DNA of 64,000 bases from Rhamnusium bicolor (GCA_029963845.1 JANEYF010000991.1:111075-175074); one strand, 5' to 3'. Positions 1 through 10,888 are shown, numbered from the stretch's first letter. Made by a program: numbers and translations. The notes: generated by a model from the letters alone, not told the origin.

Positions 1-1622
1 GTAAACTAACTTCAGAGTTCATGGGCTCCACTTGCTTTAATTTCGAAGAGACAAATTTTGCTACATCACTTAATTCCTGTTCGAACCAAGACATACAATC
101 TAAACCTCGAGTACTTTTATAGTATGACCAGTCGTTGTTATAACTACATTTAAAATAATACCCGGCACTGTATGCTATGTGTTTCTGATATCTACTTGTT
201 TTATAATGACTATCATCATCATTAAATGGCTCAAGCAAAGATTCGAAATCTGCATAAATAATAAAGGGAACCGTTTCCTTGTAAACAAAATTTTTAAATT
301 TAATGTACCGTTCCCTAGAAAATTCAATTTTGCAATCGTTAAATTTTTTCACAATCCACAACATGATCGTTTAGTTTGTCCTGAGAACTAAAATAATTTA
401 GACATCTATCACAGAAAAATTTTTTATGAGTATTTTTAGAGATTTGATAATTTAAAAGTCTAGATAAATCTTTAATGTAACAATAATGGTACTTAATTTC
501 TACTTCCTCTTCATTGTCTTCGGGTATCGATTCAAATTCATTTATTTTTGGAAAATATTTATCTTGAATAATTAATAAATTTACATGTTTTTCTAATTTT
601 TGTTTAATTACACGGACGGGAATAACGGAGAAATTTGATTTTGAATCCATTTCCAAACCAAATACATTAACTGAGATATCGTTATTTTTTTCAAATTTGG
701 AAATTTGTGGTAAAGTCATAGGAAATTCAATTCCCGTTATGTTTAGTACTGTTGTGTAATGCGGATATGATGATATTCTATCAGGGTGATTTTGCCTAGC
801 AACAGGAAAAAGTGAACTAACGATACTCCAGGCAAAGCAGGCTACATCATCATTTTTAATGTTGATGCACGCATGCTTTTTTAAAATTTTTTCCGGTAGT
901 TTAATGTAGGATGAGACTCCGTTCCCAATTTCATATTTATTTATATTCACTTCTAAGCTAATAATTTCACTTAAAGCCCACCCACTACCCGATTCTGAAA
1001 ATTCTGATAAAGTGTTAAAAATATCATCTTTTACATTGACCCCAAACCATTGATTTAAATCCGTCCCTGCATCAATTACCTTATTTTTTGTATTAAAATA
1101 TTTTTTTTTCAGTAATTTCTATGTCCTCCGACTTTCTTATAAACTCGGCACAGAAACAAGTGTTAACTTTAAGCGTGGGTACTTTTTTCATAGCATTTAT
1201 TATTCTAATTTTGAAAAGGTGAAAAGCATCATTGAAAAATTCAACCAAATCTTTATGTTTTAAATTAATAATTACTCCAGTACGAACTCTACTTTTAAAA
1301 GCCGATACTAAGTCCTCCCATTTTACTCTATTACTACGTTTTTGTTTTACCTCCAATCCCGCCCCGATATAATTTAAATTTTCAATAACTATTTTTTTTA
1401 AATCTTTTAAGATGTCCTAAATTTGTTTGTAATTTTTTTCAAGGCACCCATAGATAGATCAGATTTTCTAATGACCTTATTGAAAAGTCTAATGTGATGT
1501 TTTACCTGTTTAAGCCAAATGTCTCTCTCTCTTGGGGTACATTTTTGATCTAAAATTACTTCCACTTCTTTAAATTTTGCTACAACTTGATCACTAATAT
1601 TCTTTATTTCTTCAGAAGCCAT
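1..1622 (-). pseudogene. broken type-B DNA polymerase of viral/Polinton kind, N-terminal part
   Basis: Coding on the minus strand runs from an ATG at 1620-1622 off the left edge of the window. The reading frame is open for about 1.6 kb but changes at three places (near 1415, 1100 and 345), so it is not translatable as it stands. The middle section (950 to 341) carries a region common to large polymerase proteins spread in arthropod genomes: KNDDVACFAW, NVFGLEMDS, HYCYIKDLSRLL, then a C-x2-C...H...C finger (CDRCLNYF, HVVDC). Past the third frame change, around positions 250-230, the peptide YADFES matches the first exonuclease motif (DxE) of family-B polymerases. The palm domain would lie outside the window. 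Such polymerases replicate protein-primed elements such as Polintons and related endogenous viruses; that this one belongs to such an element is inference. Two of the three frame changes sit in A homopolymers. Confidence 0.72.
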
Positions 1623-1702
1623 GATCGCTCTCTCAACACGTTCAGAAGTAAATGAAAATGTATGTCTCTGTCTATTATATTTATATGAATTGTTGTGACT
1701 TA

Positions 1703-2136
1703 TCACTCTTTCTTCTCAGCTAAAAAAAGAAATTACAAACTTAATATTTTTTAAAAAAATTATGTATGCGGATTACTTACTTTCAATAAACTTGAATAAT
1801 ACGCCCATAGAAGGCTTATTTACATCTTTTAAGCCCTCATAAATTATACTGTACTTTCCATCAGTAAATTGTGTCAAATTTTCTTTGATTGTGGGCAATA
1901 TTCTTTTAGGTAAAAATACCTTATTTTTTTCCAATTCCAATAAAACAGTTTCTCCGTATTTGGTATTTATTATTTGGGCCCCATATATGACCTGGGGAAT
2001 ATTTTCTGGTAATGCTGCCAGTCTCACTACTTCTTTGTTTACTAAAAGTGCAACTTTATTAAGTTTTTTTAAATCCATCTAAAAAAAGAATTTCTTTTAA
2101 ATTAAATTGAAATTTATAAAACAAAAATTTACTTAC
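1703..2136 (-). CDS. small OB-fold-like protein, probable ssDNA-binding partner of the polymerase
   Basis: An ATG at 2076-2078 opens about 100 codons on the minus strand. The ATG directly follows a splice acceptor (T7AG), and a matching donor (C|GTAAGT) lies at 2136, so a 58-bp leader intron at 2079-2136 is likely. A second donor (A|GTAAGT at 1780) and acceptor (T7AG at 1720-1721) suggest a 61-bp intron near the end; splicing it replaces the last two residues with TEKKE and stops at 1703-1705, giving about 104 residues. The protein has a beta-rich pattern with TKYGETVLLELE followed by VFLPKR, which resembles OB-fold proteins found near polymerases of this kind. It lies immediately upstream of the polymerase on the same strand. 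Function is inferred from pattern and neighbour only. Confidence 0.55.
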
Positions 2137-2264
2137 GTTTTATTTTTATTGTAGTTATAAGACCGCAAAAACAATTAACACACAAAGTTCAATTATTTGC
2201 TAATACGTAACTGAGCAATAACTATTAACATATGGTAAAAAACCCTGACCTCTAGCTTTTATAT

Positions 2265-2325
2265 TATCTGTGACGTAAATGCTTCATACGTCATCTGTGA
2301 CGTCAGTTTGCACACGTCACCAACG
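2265..2325. promoter_or_regulatory. cluster of four CRE-like ACGT sites between divergent genes
   Basis: Four ACGT-centred sites lie within about 50 bp: TGACGTAA (2271), TACGTCAT (2287), the perfect palindrome TGACGTCA (2298) and ACACGTCA (2312). They sit between the minus-strand leader (2137) and the plus-strand TATA box (2656). TGACGTCA is the consensus CREB/ATF bZIP site. A role as a shared bidirectional control region is inference. Confidence 0.5.
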
Positions 2326-2655
2326 TTCAGTCAAGATTTGCTCATGAAACATGCTGATTTTGCATTTTTTATCAAGGGCAAGCCTACGTGACTAATTGCA
2401 CGAACTCTAACGCTGATATTTTCAAGAAGTTAAATAAATTAATTTTTTATTAGTTCATTTCTTAGAATCATGTTAAAGAAAACATATTTCAATAGACGCC
2501 GAATTTTGTCACCACAACGGTTTTTTTTGTATTGAATATATTTACATTACCAAATTTTAATACGTGACTAACTACTTATTTCATTTTACTCTCTCCCTGA
2601 ACGATTGTAAAATATGTTTATATTAAAAAAAATAATCTGCATCCAAACCAACACA

Positions 2656-2662
2656 TATAAAA
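2656..2662 (+). promoter_or_regulatory. TATA box of the micro-exon gene
   Basis: TATAAAA at 2656-2662 stands 38 bp upstream of the ATG at 2700-2702, leaving room for a very short leader. Confidence 0.5.
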
Positions 2663-2699
2663 TCATTTTTATTTCAACTTCAAATTTTACAAAAGAAAG

Positions 2700-3535
2700 A
2701 TGTCTCGACAGTTATTAAATAGTTTCGAAGTGCGTTTCGAGAAGTAAGTTTATTATTTTTTTATTATTTAACTTAATTTACATTATACTTATTTTTTTTA
2801 GTGAATTAGACAATTGGTGGCTGCGTATGGCACAAGCTACAAATAGATATACGCCTCCCATGAATCCTGAGGCCTACTTAAGAGAAAAGTAAGTTAATTT
2901 TTTTATTATTATTTAACTTAATTTACATTATAATTATTTTTTAGTGAATTTAATGAAGAGGAAGTGTGGGATTTACAACCACCCGATCCTGCTGAGGTGG
3001 CCTACTTAAGAGAAAAGTAAGTTAATTTTTTTTTCTTTTCTAATTCAGTGCTTCAATTATAATTATTTTTACAGTAATGAGAATGACGACAACGATCTGC
3101 CCCCCGCCCCTCTTGAGACTTCCTCCTGCTAGCCCTAGTTATTCACCTACGCCTCCGGCTTATTAGTAAGTTAAAAAAAAAATTTTTATTTCAATTCATT
3201 TTTTTTCAATTATAATTATTTTTACAGTAATGAGAACGACATCGACGACCTGCCCCCGCCCCTCTTGAGACTCTCTCCTGCTAGACCTACTACACCTCCG
3301 GCTTATTAGTAAGTTAAAAATTTTTTATTTCAATTCATTTTTTTCAATTATAATTATTTTTTATAGCACGGACTCCGAGGAGGAGGATACGGTCATCGTC
3401 ATCTATGACGAGGAAGATATTGCAAATATTATGGACCTGGATGACGATGCCGAAGCCATAATTGACTTGGTGTCCGATGATGAGCCGGAGGTGGAGGAGC
3501 GGCCAACTGTAATATGCTGGGCAGGTCGGCAATGA
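2700..3535 (+). CDS. six-exon gene for a small acidic protein with duplicated micro-exons
   Basis: Exons read directly from GTAAGT donors and T-rich AG acceptors are 2700-2743, 2802-2888, 2945-3016, 3075-3165, 3228-3308 and 3367-3535 (stop TGA). Every junction has the same phase, with two bases of a codon before each intron, so exons 2, 3 and 5 can be skipped or added without changing frame. Skipping exon 4 gives a 150-residue protein: MSRQLLNS start, an N-terminal part with DNWWLRMAQ, a proline-rich middle, and a very acidic C-terminal exon (YDEED, DLDDDAEA, SDDEPEVEE) ending ICWAGRQ. Exons 2 and 3 share the 3' end encoding AYLRE; exons 4 and 5 are near copies. Exon 4 has one extra C, is 91 bp long and leads to a stop. 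No known family is recognised. Introns are 56-72 bp and AT-rich like those of the opposed minus-strand gene. Confidence 0.62.
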
Positions 3536-4090
3536 TTTTTTTTTTTTATATGTATATTTTTATTATTGTTAGTCAATTATCCAATTATTTAATATATATT
3601 TTTATTATTCAATTATTCAATTAATCAATTATTTTTTATTATTATTATTCAATTATCCAATTATTTAATATATATTTTTATTATTCAATTAATCAATTAT
3701 TTTTATTATTATTATTATTTTTCAATTATTGTTCAATTATTCAATTATTTAATATACATTTTTTTTATTATTCAGTTGTTTTTTGAAATTTTCTTTATTA
3801 ATTCAATTATCAATGCTAAATTTTTTTTATTCTTCGCTGAAATCGTTCATTGTCATTATTTTTTAATTATTATTCAATTATTTAATATATATTTTTATTA
3901 TTATCAATTATATTCGATAAAAAACTCCTGTATATAGGAATGGCTATTTTAGATATTTCAAAAATTTGTGTATATGAATTTCATCATGATTATATGTTAA
4001 ATAAATTCCCTTTAGAAAAAAAAAATGTAAACTTTTTTGTACACTGATATATATTTTTATTTAATAAATTTTAATATAAAAAGTTATTCT
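3536..4090. repeat. AT-rich low-complexity tract
   Basis: The stretch is dominated by irregular repeats of ATT/CAATTATT words with TTTAATATAT. No gene is seen. It may hold the 3' end of the micro-exon gene. Confidence 0.6.
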
Positions 4091-4113
4091 TGTGTTTTAT
4101 TTCTATCACTTTA

Positions 4114-4122
<9 letters not shown>

Positions 4123-4145
<23 letters not shown>

Positions 4146-4610
4146 TTCTCCTATACCATGAACATTCAAGATCCTTCAAATTTCAAATTTCCCGCTCCAC
4201 TGCATGAACATCTAAGTTCCTCAGATTTCAAATTTCCCGCTCCACTACATCCAAGATCCTTCAACCGCTCACACCCTGTTACCAATCCATAATTCAAATT
4301 TCAACCGCTCACACACTGATACCATAATTCAAATTTCCCGCTCCACTGCATGAACATCTAAGTTCCTCAAATTTCAAATTTCCCGCTCCACTGCATGCCA
4401 AGATCCTTCAACCGCTCCACTCAATCCATAATTCAAATTTACCGCCCACACTGTTACCAACCTCCAGCATCCGCTCCACTGTTACCAATCCATAATTCAA
4501 ATTTCAACCGCTCCACTGCATGCCAAGTTCCTTCAAATTTCAAATTTCCCGCTCCACTCAACCCATCAACAGATTTCAAATTTCCCGCTCCACTCTACCC
4601 ATAATTCCAG
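4123..4610. repeat. CT microsatellite and irregular tandem repeat
   Basis: A CT-rich run (4123-4149) is followed by an irregular tandem array. The word TTTCAAATTTCCCGCTCCAC, or a close variant, recurs near 4180, 4226, 4330, 4371, 4537 and 4577, interleaved with CATGAACATCTAAGTTCCTC and CAACCGCTC words. Frames through it are products of the repeat rather than evidence of a gene. Confidence 0.7.
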
Positions 4611-4804
4611 CAAATTTTTACTTGAATTTCTATGACGCAGGCAGATTCTTAGAATCCTATTTTTTAGCTTTAGACCTTGAAGACACCTGCGTTCCCACGA
4701 GTCATTTCTTAGAATCCACAGTTTGTTTAGTCTTGCGGCTTGAATTTGTTTACACTAAAGTCACGTCCCGAGCGGCTTTGAACTAACCGACTTCTTCAGA
4801 GCCT

Positions 4805-5175
4805 CTCTTCAGCGCCACCTATAAAATCCGAGCGGCAGAAATTTGAACTAACACTCTGGTCATTGACGTCAACGCCGAAGAAATCGCAACGGGCCAGCTC
4901 CACTTCGACAGCCTCTGGGACGATCACCGAAGCCAACGGGCCCCAGAAGCTTCGACAGCGCCACCTATCAAATCCGAGCGGCAGAAATTTGAACTAACCC
5001 TCTGGTCATTGACGACGACCCCCGAAGAACTCTTCAGAAGCCTCTGGTCATTGACGATCACCAAAGAAATCCCAACGGGCCAGCCCCAGAACGAAGAAAT
5101 CCCAACGGGCCAGCCCCACGAAGAACTCTTCGACAGCCTCTGGTCCGAAGACCCTCTGGTCATTGACGACGATCC
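4805..5175. repeat. direct repeats of ~146 bp and shorter internal repeats
   Basis: The block AGCGCCACCTAT(A/C)AAATCC with its continuation to CTCTGGTCATTGACG occurs at 4811 and again at 4957. Shorter units GAAATCCCAACGGGCCAGCC recur twice between 5068 and 5117. The region is clearly richer in GC than its surroundings. Confidence 0.7.
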
Positions 5176-5320
5176 CCGAAGAATGGTCTCTCCTGATGGA
5201 CACATGCCATCCATGTCATCCAAATCGCCTAAGTGGCGCAGTAGCGGCTTTGTATACCTACTGTATTGTCTGTATGTTATTTGTGGTATTCTCTCTTGGG
5301 ACATATTAGCACATAGATAA
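5009..5320 (+). CDS. repeat-encoded acidic/proline frame ending in a membrane segment
   Basis: A plus-strand frame, open back into the repeats, encodes EEIPTGQP twice, EELF(R/D)SLWS twice and LVIDDDP, then SSKSPKWRSSG and a hydrophobic stretch FVYLLYCLYVICGIL near its C-terminus, ending at 5318-5320. The layout (acidic repeats, basic spacer, C-terminal membrane anchor) could be a tail-anchored protein. No start is convincing and no family is recognised. The opposite strand is also open here, which is expected from the base composition, so coding status is uncertain. Confidence 0.3.
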   Translation: MTTTPEELFRSLWSLTITKEIPTGQPQNEEIPTGQPHEELFDSLWSEDPLVIDDDPRRMVSPDGHMPSMSSKSPKWRSSGFVYLLYCLYVICGILSWDILAHR

Positions 5321-5552
5321 TTCTTTGTTATCTAAAAAATACAGCATACTGCTGGAAAAATAAACCTCTTCGCTTGTGACATTACGTTTCCGAAACGTTA
5401 GGGAAATATATTATAATTTTTGTCTCATATTAGTTGTCAAAAAACACCCTTTGACTGATCTTTTGACATAAAGTCACCAGCGAAGGGGTTTATTTTTCCA
5501 ATAGCATGCTGTATTTTTTTTAGATAATGAAGAATTATTCATGTGATAGTCC
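5297..5552. repeat. fold-back, ~85-bp inverted arms
   Basis: The segment 5297-5380 returns in inverted orientation at 5465-5552 (for example ATACAGCAT(A/G)CT(G/A)(C/T)TGGAAAAA and AATAAACC(T/C)CTTCGCT), with about 85 bp between the arms. It directly follows the repeat/membrane frame and could be an element boundary or a small MITE. Confidence 0.65.
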
Positions 5553-6649
5553 CAAGAAAGAAAAAGAAAAATATACAATTGTATAAATATTAATCTGGAT
5601 CTTCGAGAATTAATAGAAGTGAAAATAAATGGAATTAGCTGTACAGGATGTTCCAGAAATCACAGCACAAATTCAGAAGAATATTTCTTCTGACAAAATA
5701 AAAAAAGTTCCTATGCAAATAAATTCGATAACGCTTCGTTTGATACAGGGTGATAAAAGACTATCAGAAAACGATTTTTTTTTAATTTTAACTAAAAACA
5801 GTTTCTTGAAATTCTACCATAATTGATTAGAGGTAATAATTTTATGATTTCCTACCATTTATTCCATATCTTCTCTAAGGGTAGAGAGATAAGGGTGTCT
5901 TGGGGTTTTTTATTAATAAGGAAAACATTGTGAGGAACGTTCGGAAATATCTGAAAGAAAATTAATTAAAATCTACTTTAAGAAGCATCGTTTTCAAGAA
6001 AATCGACAAAATGTGTAATTGAAGCCAGTTGGAGACTCGACACTAGGAACTAGATTTCCGAGTTCAAAGATAAATTTATCAAAATAAGAAAAAATCATAT
6101 AAATGTCATCCTAAAATGTTCAAAAAGCTGTTTATTTTCCAATCCTAAAGTACCTAATTGGACTACGCGTAAAGTTCTTCTAGAATTCTTCTTTTGGGAT
6201 TTTATCAACTCGAGAAATAATGAAACTCAATAATACTATTCTAAAATATTGAATCTAATAAAACTTTCGAGATGTAAATTCAAGTGTTTTGAACACTACT
6301 GTCTACTCAGGGAAAGAAGATCAGCAGAAAGGATGTAATTTCTGTATTCCATTCACATTTAAACGTAAATGAAATAAATAAATTAGTGCGTGGCAAATTT
6401 CCGTGATCGTTTTCATCCACATCTACTCAGGAGGGAGAGATATTATATTTCTAGTATATGGTCTCGCAAAAAGCTGGCGACCTATTGGCAATACTCTCCC
6501 CTAGCCTTGCCGGCTGGACAGTAGTTATTAAAAAATATTTGTACATCAAATTTCATAAAAATATGCATTAAATCTGATCTTAATCTTAATTTATGTAATA
6601 ATTTATGCAAATTGTAACAAAATAATTTATTCAGAATCACTTTTTGCAG
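5553..6649. other. no gene recognised
   Basis: AT-rich sequence. A 65-codon plus-strand frame from 5629 has no recognisable features and no supporting splice or promoter signals; I do not call it. Confidence 0.5.
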
Positions 6650-6819
6650 CATCACAATCAAGCACAATAAGTAGCGCGCCAAGTACGGGCCGTCTTCCAG
6701 ATCCTCCACCTAGGCCTTTCCAAAGACAAGGTAGCCAATCTCAAGCTACAGCTGAAGACACCGAGGACACCATGAAAAACCTTAGAAAAACATTTGCTGG
6801 AATATTTGGCGACATGTAA
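6650..6819 (+). CDS. possible last exon of an unidentified host gene
   Basis: After a good acceptor (CACTTTTTGCAG at 6638-6649) the sequence is open for 56 codons to TAA at 6817-6819. The peptide is serine/proline-rich at first (SAPSTGRLPDPPPRPFQRQG), then has an acidic stretch (AEDTEDT) and ends TMKNLRKTFAGIFGDM, which looks like an amphipathic helix. Codon composition differs from the AT-rich surroundings. No other exon of the gene was found upstream in the window, so this could instead be a stranded or retroposed exon. I do not recognise the protein. Confidence 0.42.
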
Positions 6820-8376
6820 AAAAAATCAATTTTGTAACAACCGATTTATTTTTCAATGTGTGCTGTACTTTCAACACATCAATGTTGCTATTCCATAAAT
6901 GTTGTATTTTAAACCCATTTTAAAAATATACTTTTTATGACACTGTAGCCTATCAAGTGGAAACTTGAGGTACATAAAATACTTTGGTCTGTAAAGATCT
7001 CATGTACATGCAAAATTAAGTAAATATTTAAAAGGAGTTTAAAATGTTTCAGAAAAGTTTGCCAAGCAATATGATGAAAAATGGTATGTTATTCACTGCC
7101 TAGGGCCAGGTACCAAAGGTACCTTTGTTATGTTAGCATAGTTGTTGATATGAATGTAAGACAGTCATTTGGTGTTCGTTAAAGTTATTAGAAAAGTTTT
7201 TTTATAATGGGACTGAGAAAGGCTACAATTTAAACTCTTTCCCTTATTAGTAGACATTTAACATATATAAGATGACAATATTATTGTATTACCTTGCACT
7301 TCTATGTCCTAACCATGTAACCATATTCTCAAAATATGCTAAAAAAGCGTGTGTTGTTATCGATAAAATAGAGCAACGAAAAAATGTTTCCTTATTCAAA
7401 ACATCTAATACTATCTGCAAATGCACAAGAATTTTTTTGTATTCTACTAACACTAATTGAATACAGGGTAATGAGATAAATATGATTAGATCCAAATGTG
7501 ATGTATGTATTATCAAAAACGTTAATATCACTAACTATATTTCTAATGAACGTAATTAAACGTATAATGGATGTGTGATATTATAAAGGAACACGATAAT
7601 ATATTTTATCGGTTTCAGGATATTAAACCTTTGTTTACATATACAAAAGTAGACTGGTAAGTAGGTCATAACTGTATTTGTATCGTAATATTTTTACCAT
7701 ACTGATATGTCAAAACTAGTTTGTACAGTAATATTATTACCATATTGTTATGTCAACAACAGTCAACAGATAAAGCGATTTGGGGCGAACACAAATTAAC
7801 AAATATTTGTTTATCTTGATAATTTGACGTTGTAACGAAAATGAGTATGAGGGGGAAGTGATTATGACATCATATGCTAAATGTCACTTGAGATAATCAA
7901 CATTACCAGTTTCAGAGTAGTTTATGTCAATTGTGCGAGTTGTTTATGGCACAGTATATAATAAACCTAACCTCCAATTAGGACGCAATGAGTGATTACG
8001 AGGAATGTGAGGTGCAAAATTTTACCAAATTCACAACCAGGCCCTCGACAGGAACGCAAAAATATTGAAATTATTGTAGGGGAAACAGATATCCATTGAC
8101 TTTAAAACTGGTAATGAATTGTGAATATGAGAATAACCTAACCCCAGCCGAAGCTACATGACATAATAGATATATAATTTGCGCGTTTTCGCGACATAAT
8201 CCCATTATCTTGTGGGTCGTGGAGTGGGGATGAAATCCGGCATAACATAATATAATTCACATGTATGTCGCTCCAAATCGCTTATAATAAAATAATAAAT
8301 AATGAGACTATAGGCTATTTATTAATACAAACAGACAGAACTCCAAACAATAATAATTATATATTGAAACGTGTCA
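6820..8376. other. no gene recognised
   Basis: AT-rich, with scattered stop codons in all frames. A weak inverted pair around AAGCGATTTGG(G/A)GCGA lies at 7774 and 8266, too short and isolated to assign to an element. Confidence 0.5.
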
Positions 8377-9581
8377 CTACTGCTCCTGCTTGCTATAATA
8401 GACATTAATATTACAGTTTTTCAAACTGGAGAAGGTAATTCCTGGGAAAGATATCTCAGAAGTCTCCACATGTGAAGAAGCATCGTGCATTACTTCGGTT
8501 GTATTTTTATTATAAATATTTTCACCTTGAACTGTTGAATTGGAAGTGCCAGATTCTCCATTGCCAAACATTCTTTTTCCTACCTTAATCTTGTTCTCAA
8601 CTGATTCGTCTACGTATGACTCAGCTATACTCGAACTCTTCCAACCACCCAACCTCTTCAGGTCAGTTGTATTTGCTCCTCTGTTGGCCAGGATTGTGGC
8701 TGAAGTTTGCCTTTAGCAATGACCCGTGTATTGCTCAACGTTGGGTGGACCCAGGAAAATGGCAATCATTTTAGGAACAGAAGAAATCTTGTGGATACCT
8801 ACTCGTTGCACGCTACATTTTCCGTGATTGTAAAGTATTCGTGATTGTTGTGTTTTGGTCGTAGACTCATGTACTTTTTAACAACTTGCACAAATTTTAT
8901 AGCACCGTCAGGGATAACGGTAAAAAAATCGTGGTTCGTAATTTTTAGTTAGATTAATAGTCACGATCAAAACGGAGCCTTCCTCCTTGACATCCTTTAT
9001 TGCCAGCTTATATATTTCATCACACCGTAATGCTCCAAATAATCCGAAAACTGCAACAACCTAAAAATAACGTAGGATTTATAACTTTTTTCTATCAAAT
9101 TTCAATAGAGTTTGAACATACTTTGGCCAATGGTAATAAATATACCTCGTATCTCTAACAAAAACTTTTTTAATTCACCATGGGAGAGAATTTTGTCTTT
9201 CTTCACTTCGTTACCTACGATCTGCCTCTTTACAAATGCATACAGCTTTTGAAATGTTTTTGAAATATTTTCAAAGATACCAATTGTGCTTTACAGCATC
9301 TAATAATAAACCCACAATGTCGAAGGGCTATGCTTCTTAGACTACAAAAAAGAATGAAATAACTATATAAACGATTATTTGGAATAACTTACCAGTTGCT
9401 GAAAGTATGCCAGAAGAACATTTTCATTGATAACTTCAATATGATTCCCACCTTGCCACTGCTTGAATGCATTATACGCTTTTTCATTCCTATCTTTTGA
9501 CTTTTCGGGAATTAAGCTTTTCAGAGCTTCATTCGATGCGTTCAAAATATTTTCAGGCAATTGAGCAACGCCAAAATCCAT
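8377..9581 (-). pseudogene. Crypton-like tyrosine recombinase with introns, decayed
   Basis: Minus strand. Exon 1 (9581-9393) encodes MDFGVAQLPENILNAS, KDRNEKAYNAFKQW and ENVLLAYFQQL, the N-terminal SAM-like region of a tyrosine-recombinase family widespread in insects. It ends in a donor at 9392 and continues after an acceptor at 9342-9343 with SKKHSPSTLW (51-bp intron). Further down are the core-binding and catalytic parts: GALRCDEIYKLAIKDV near 9050-9000, TKNYEPRFF near 8950, and GGWKSSSIAESYVDES at 8650-8600, whose Tyr is in the position of the catalytic tyrosine. Frame changes and stops lie between 9300 and 8650, so it is not functional as read. Recombinases of this type move circular elements or have been domesticated. 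Confidence 0.68.
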
Positions 9582-9596
9582 TTTTTATATAGCCGT

Positions 9597-10885
9597 TATG
9601 ACATTAAATGTAAAAATTTATTTATATGACAAAAGATAACTGAAACCATGGCGTCAAATTAACCCATACAGACAACCAACTAATGAAATGAAAATATTAT
9701 TAATAATAAGAGAATATCAGAAGGTAATATCTATTAATAATGTCTTCATTTTCTGAAACTGATAAACTATTGAACAAATCACGGATGTTATAAAATCATA
9801 ACAGCCTTAGATGTCTTAAAATATCTGCGGCACTTATGATACTCATAACATTCCTAGATATGTTAATAGCTATTTCACTTGAATGCTTTTGTCCTAATAC
9901 ACCACCAATTATTTTTTATATGCATCTCATTTAGTTCCTAAATCGAACTTGTTAATAAAGTTATTAAGAAATATGTTAATATTAAAAGAAGGTGTACTAA
10001 ATCCTTTTCTTTCTTCAAGGCTTCCGACATAATTTCTTAAAATTTAAAGCATGTGTAGCAGAATTTATGGGTAAGAAGCGTCTACCTAATGAATAGAATT
10101 ATGTTTTTTTTATCGCGTTCTCTGCTGCTTTTAAATACAACTAAATATATATGTTAAAATAAATCAGCAAATAGATAAATAAATGTATCTTTGAAAGTCT
10201 TCAGCCAAACATATAGTCGACTTGAACATTCCAACCACGTAGCATTCACAATGTTTTAAAATGGTTTATTGACCGTACTGTCCTTATTTAATTTATGCTG
10301 CAACGAAAATACATGCAATATGTGAAACATGTGTATTTGTCAACTGAAATCGCCAACATGCGAATTATTAAGAGAAGAATATGTCTTAGGAAGACAATTT
10401 TTTTGTAGAGTGCTACAACTACTTACCGTCTTGAATGCAACATGGAACTTTATTGGATAAGACGCCTAGTCTTATCCAGCTACTTGTCTATCGATTTTAA
10501 ATTCACCTAATTTCAATGGCTTTACCTAAACAAAATTTTCTACAAAATATTTAAGAAGAAATCTCCGTTCATACTCCATAATATGAAAGTAGCGGAGATT
10601 TTACCAAAATGAACATTATTTGGTTATATTCTTGTATTGATGCAGTTGTTAACGACATCTTCTAAACTACTTTGTCCCTACTTCCAAATAATTTTAGGAA
10701 CTAGAAAATCTACCGCAAATTCAGGACAAATTGGAATGGATAGAACGTCAACCTACTTGATTTCTCCATTGAGGACAGAGAGGATGATAAATTTGAATGA
10801 ATCACTCAAAAAACAAAAATCAAAAATATAACCGCAAATTCGTCATAATACTTACGTTGTTGTCAGTTTTTAAGGGAAAAATATT
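9597..10885. other. no gene recognised
   Basis: AT-rich noncoding sequence. A 64-codon frame at 10637 lacks any recognisable motif. Confidence 0.5.
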
Positions 10886-10888
10886 TTC

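Noticed and set aside
4092..4786. Plus-strand frames in the tandem repeat region
   Set aside because: Repeat-driven, with no conserved frame between units and no start or splice support.
4924..5304. 126-codon minus-strand frame
   Set aside because: Antisense shadow of the GC-rich repeats; the plus frame has the more protein-like ending.
7768..8290. Transposon defined by AAGCGATTTGG(G/A)GCGA inverted pair
   Set aside because: The arms are only ~20 bp and nothing inside or outside supports an element.
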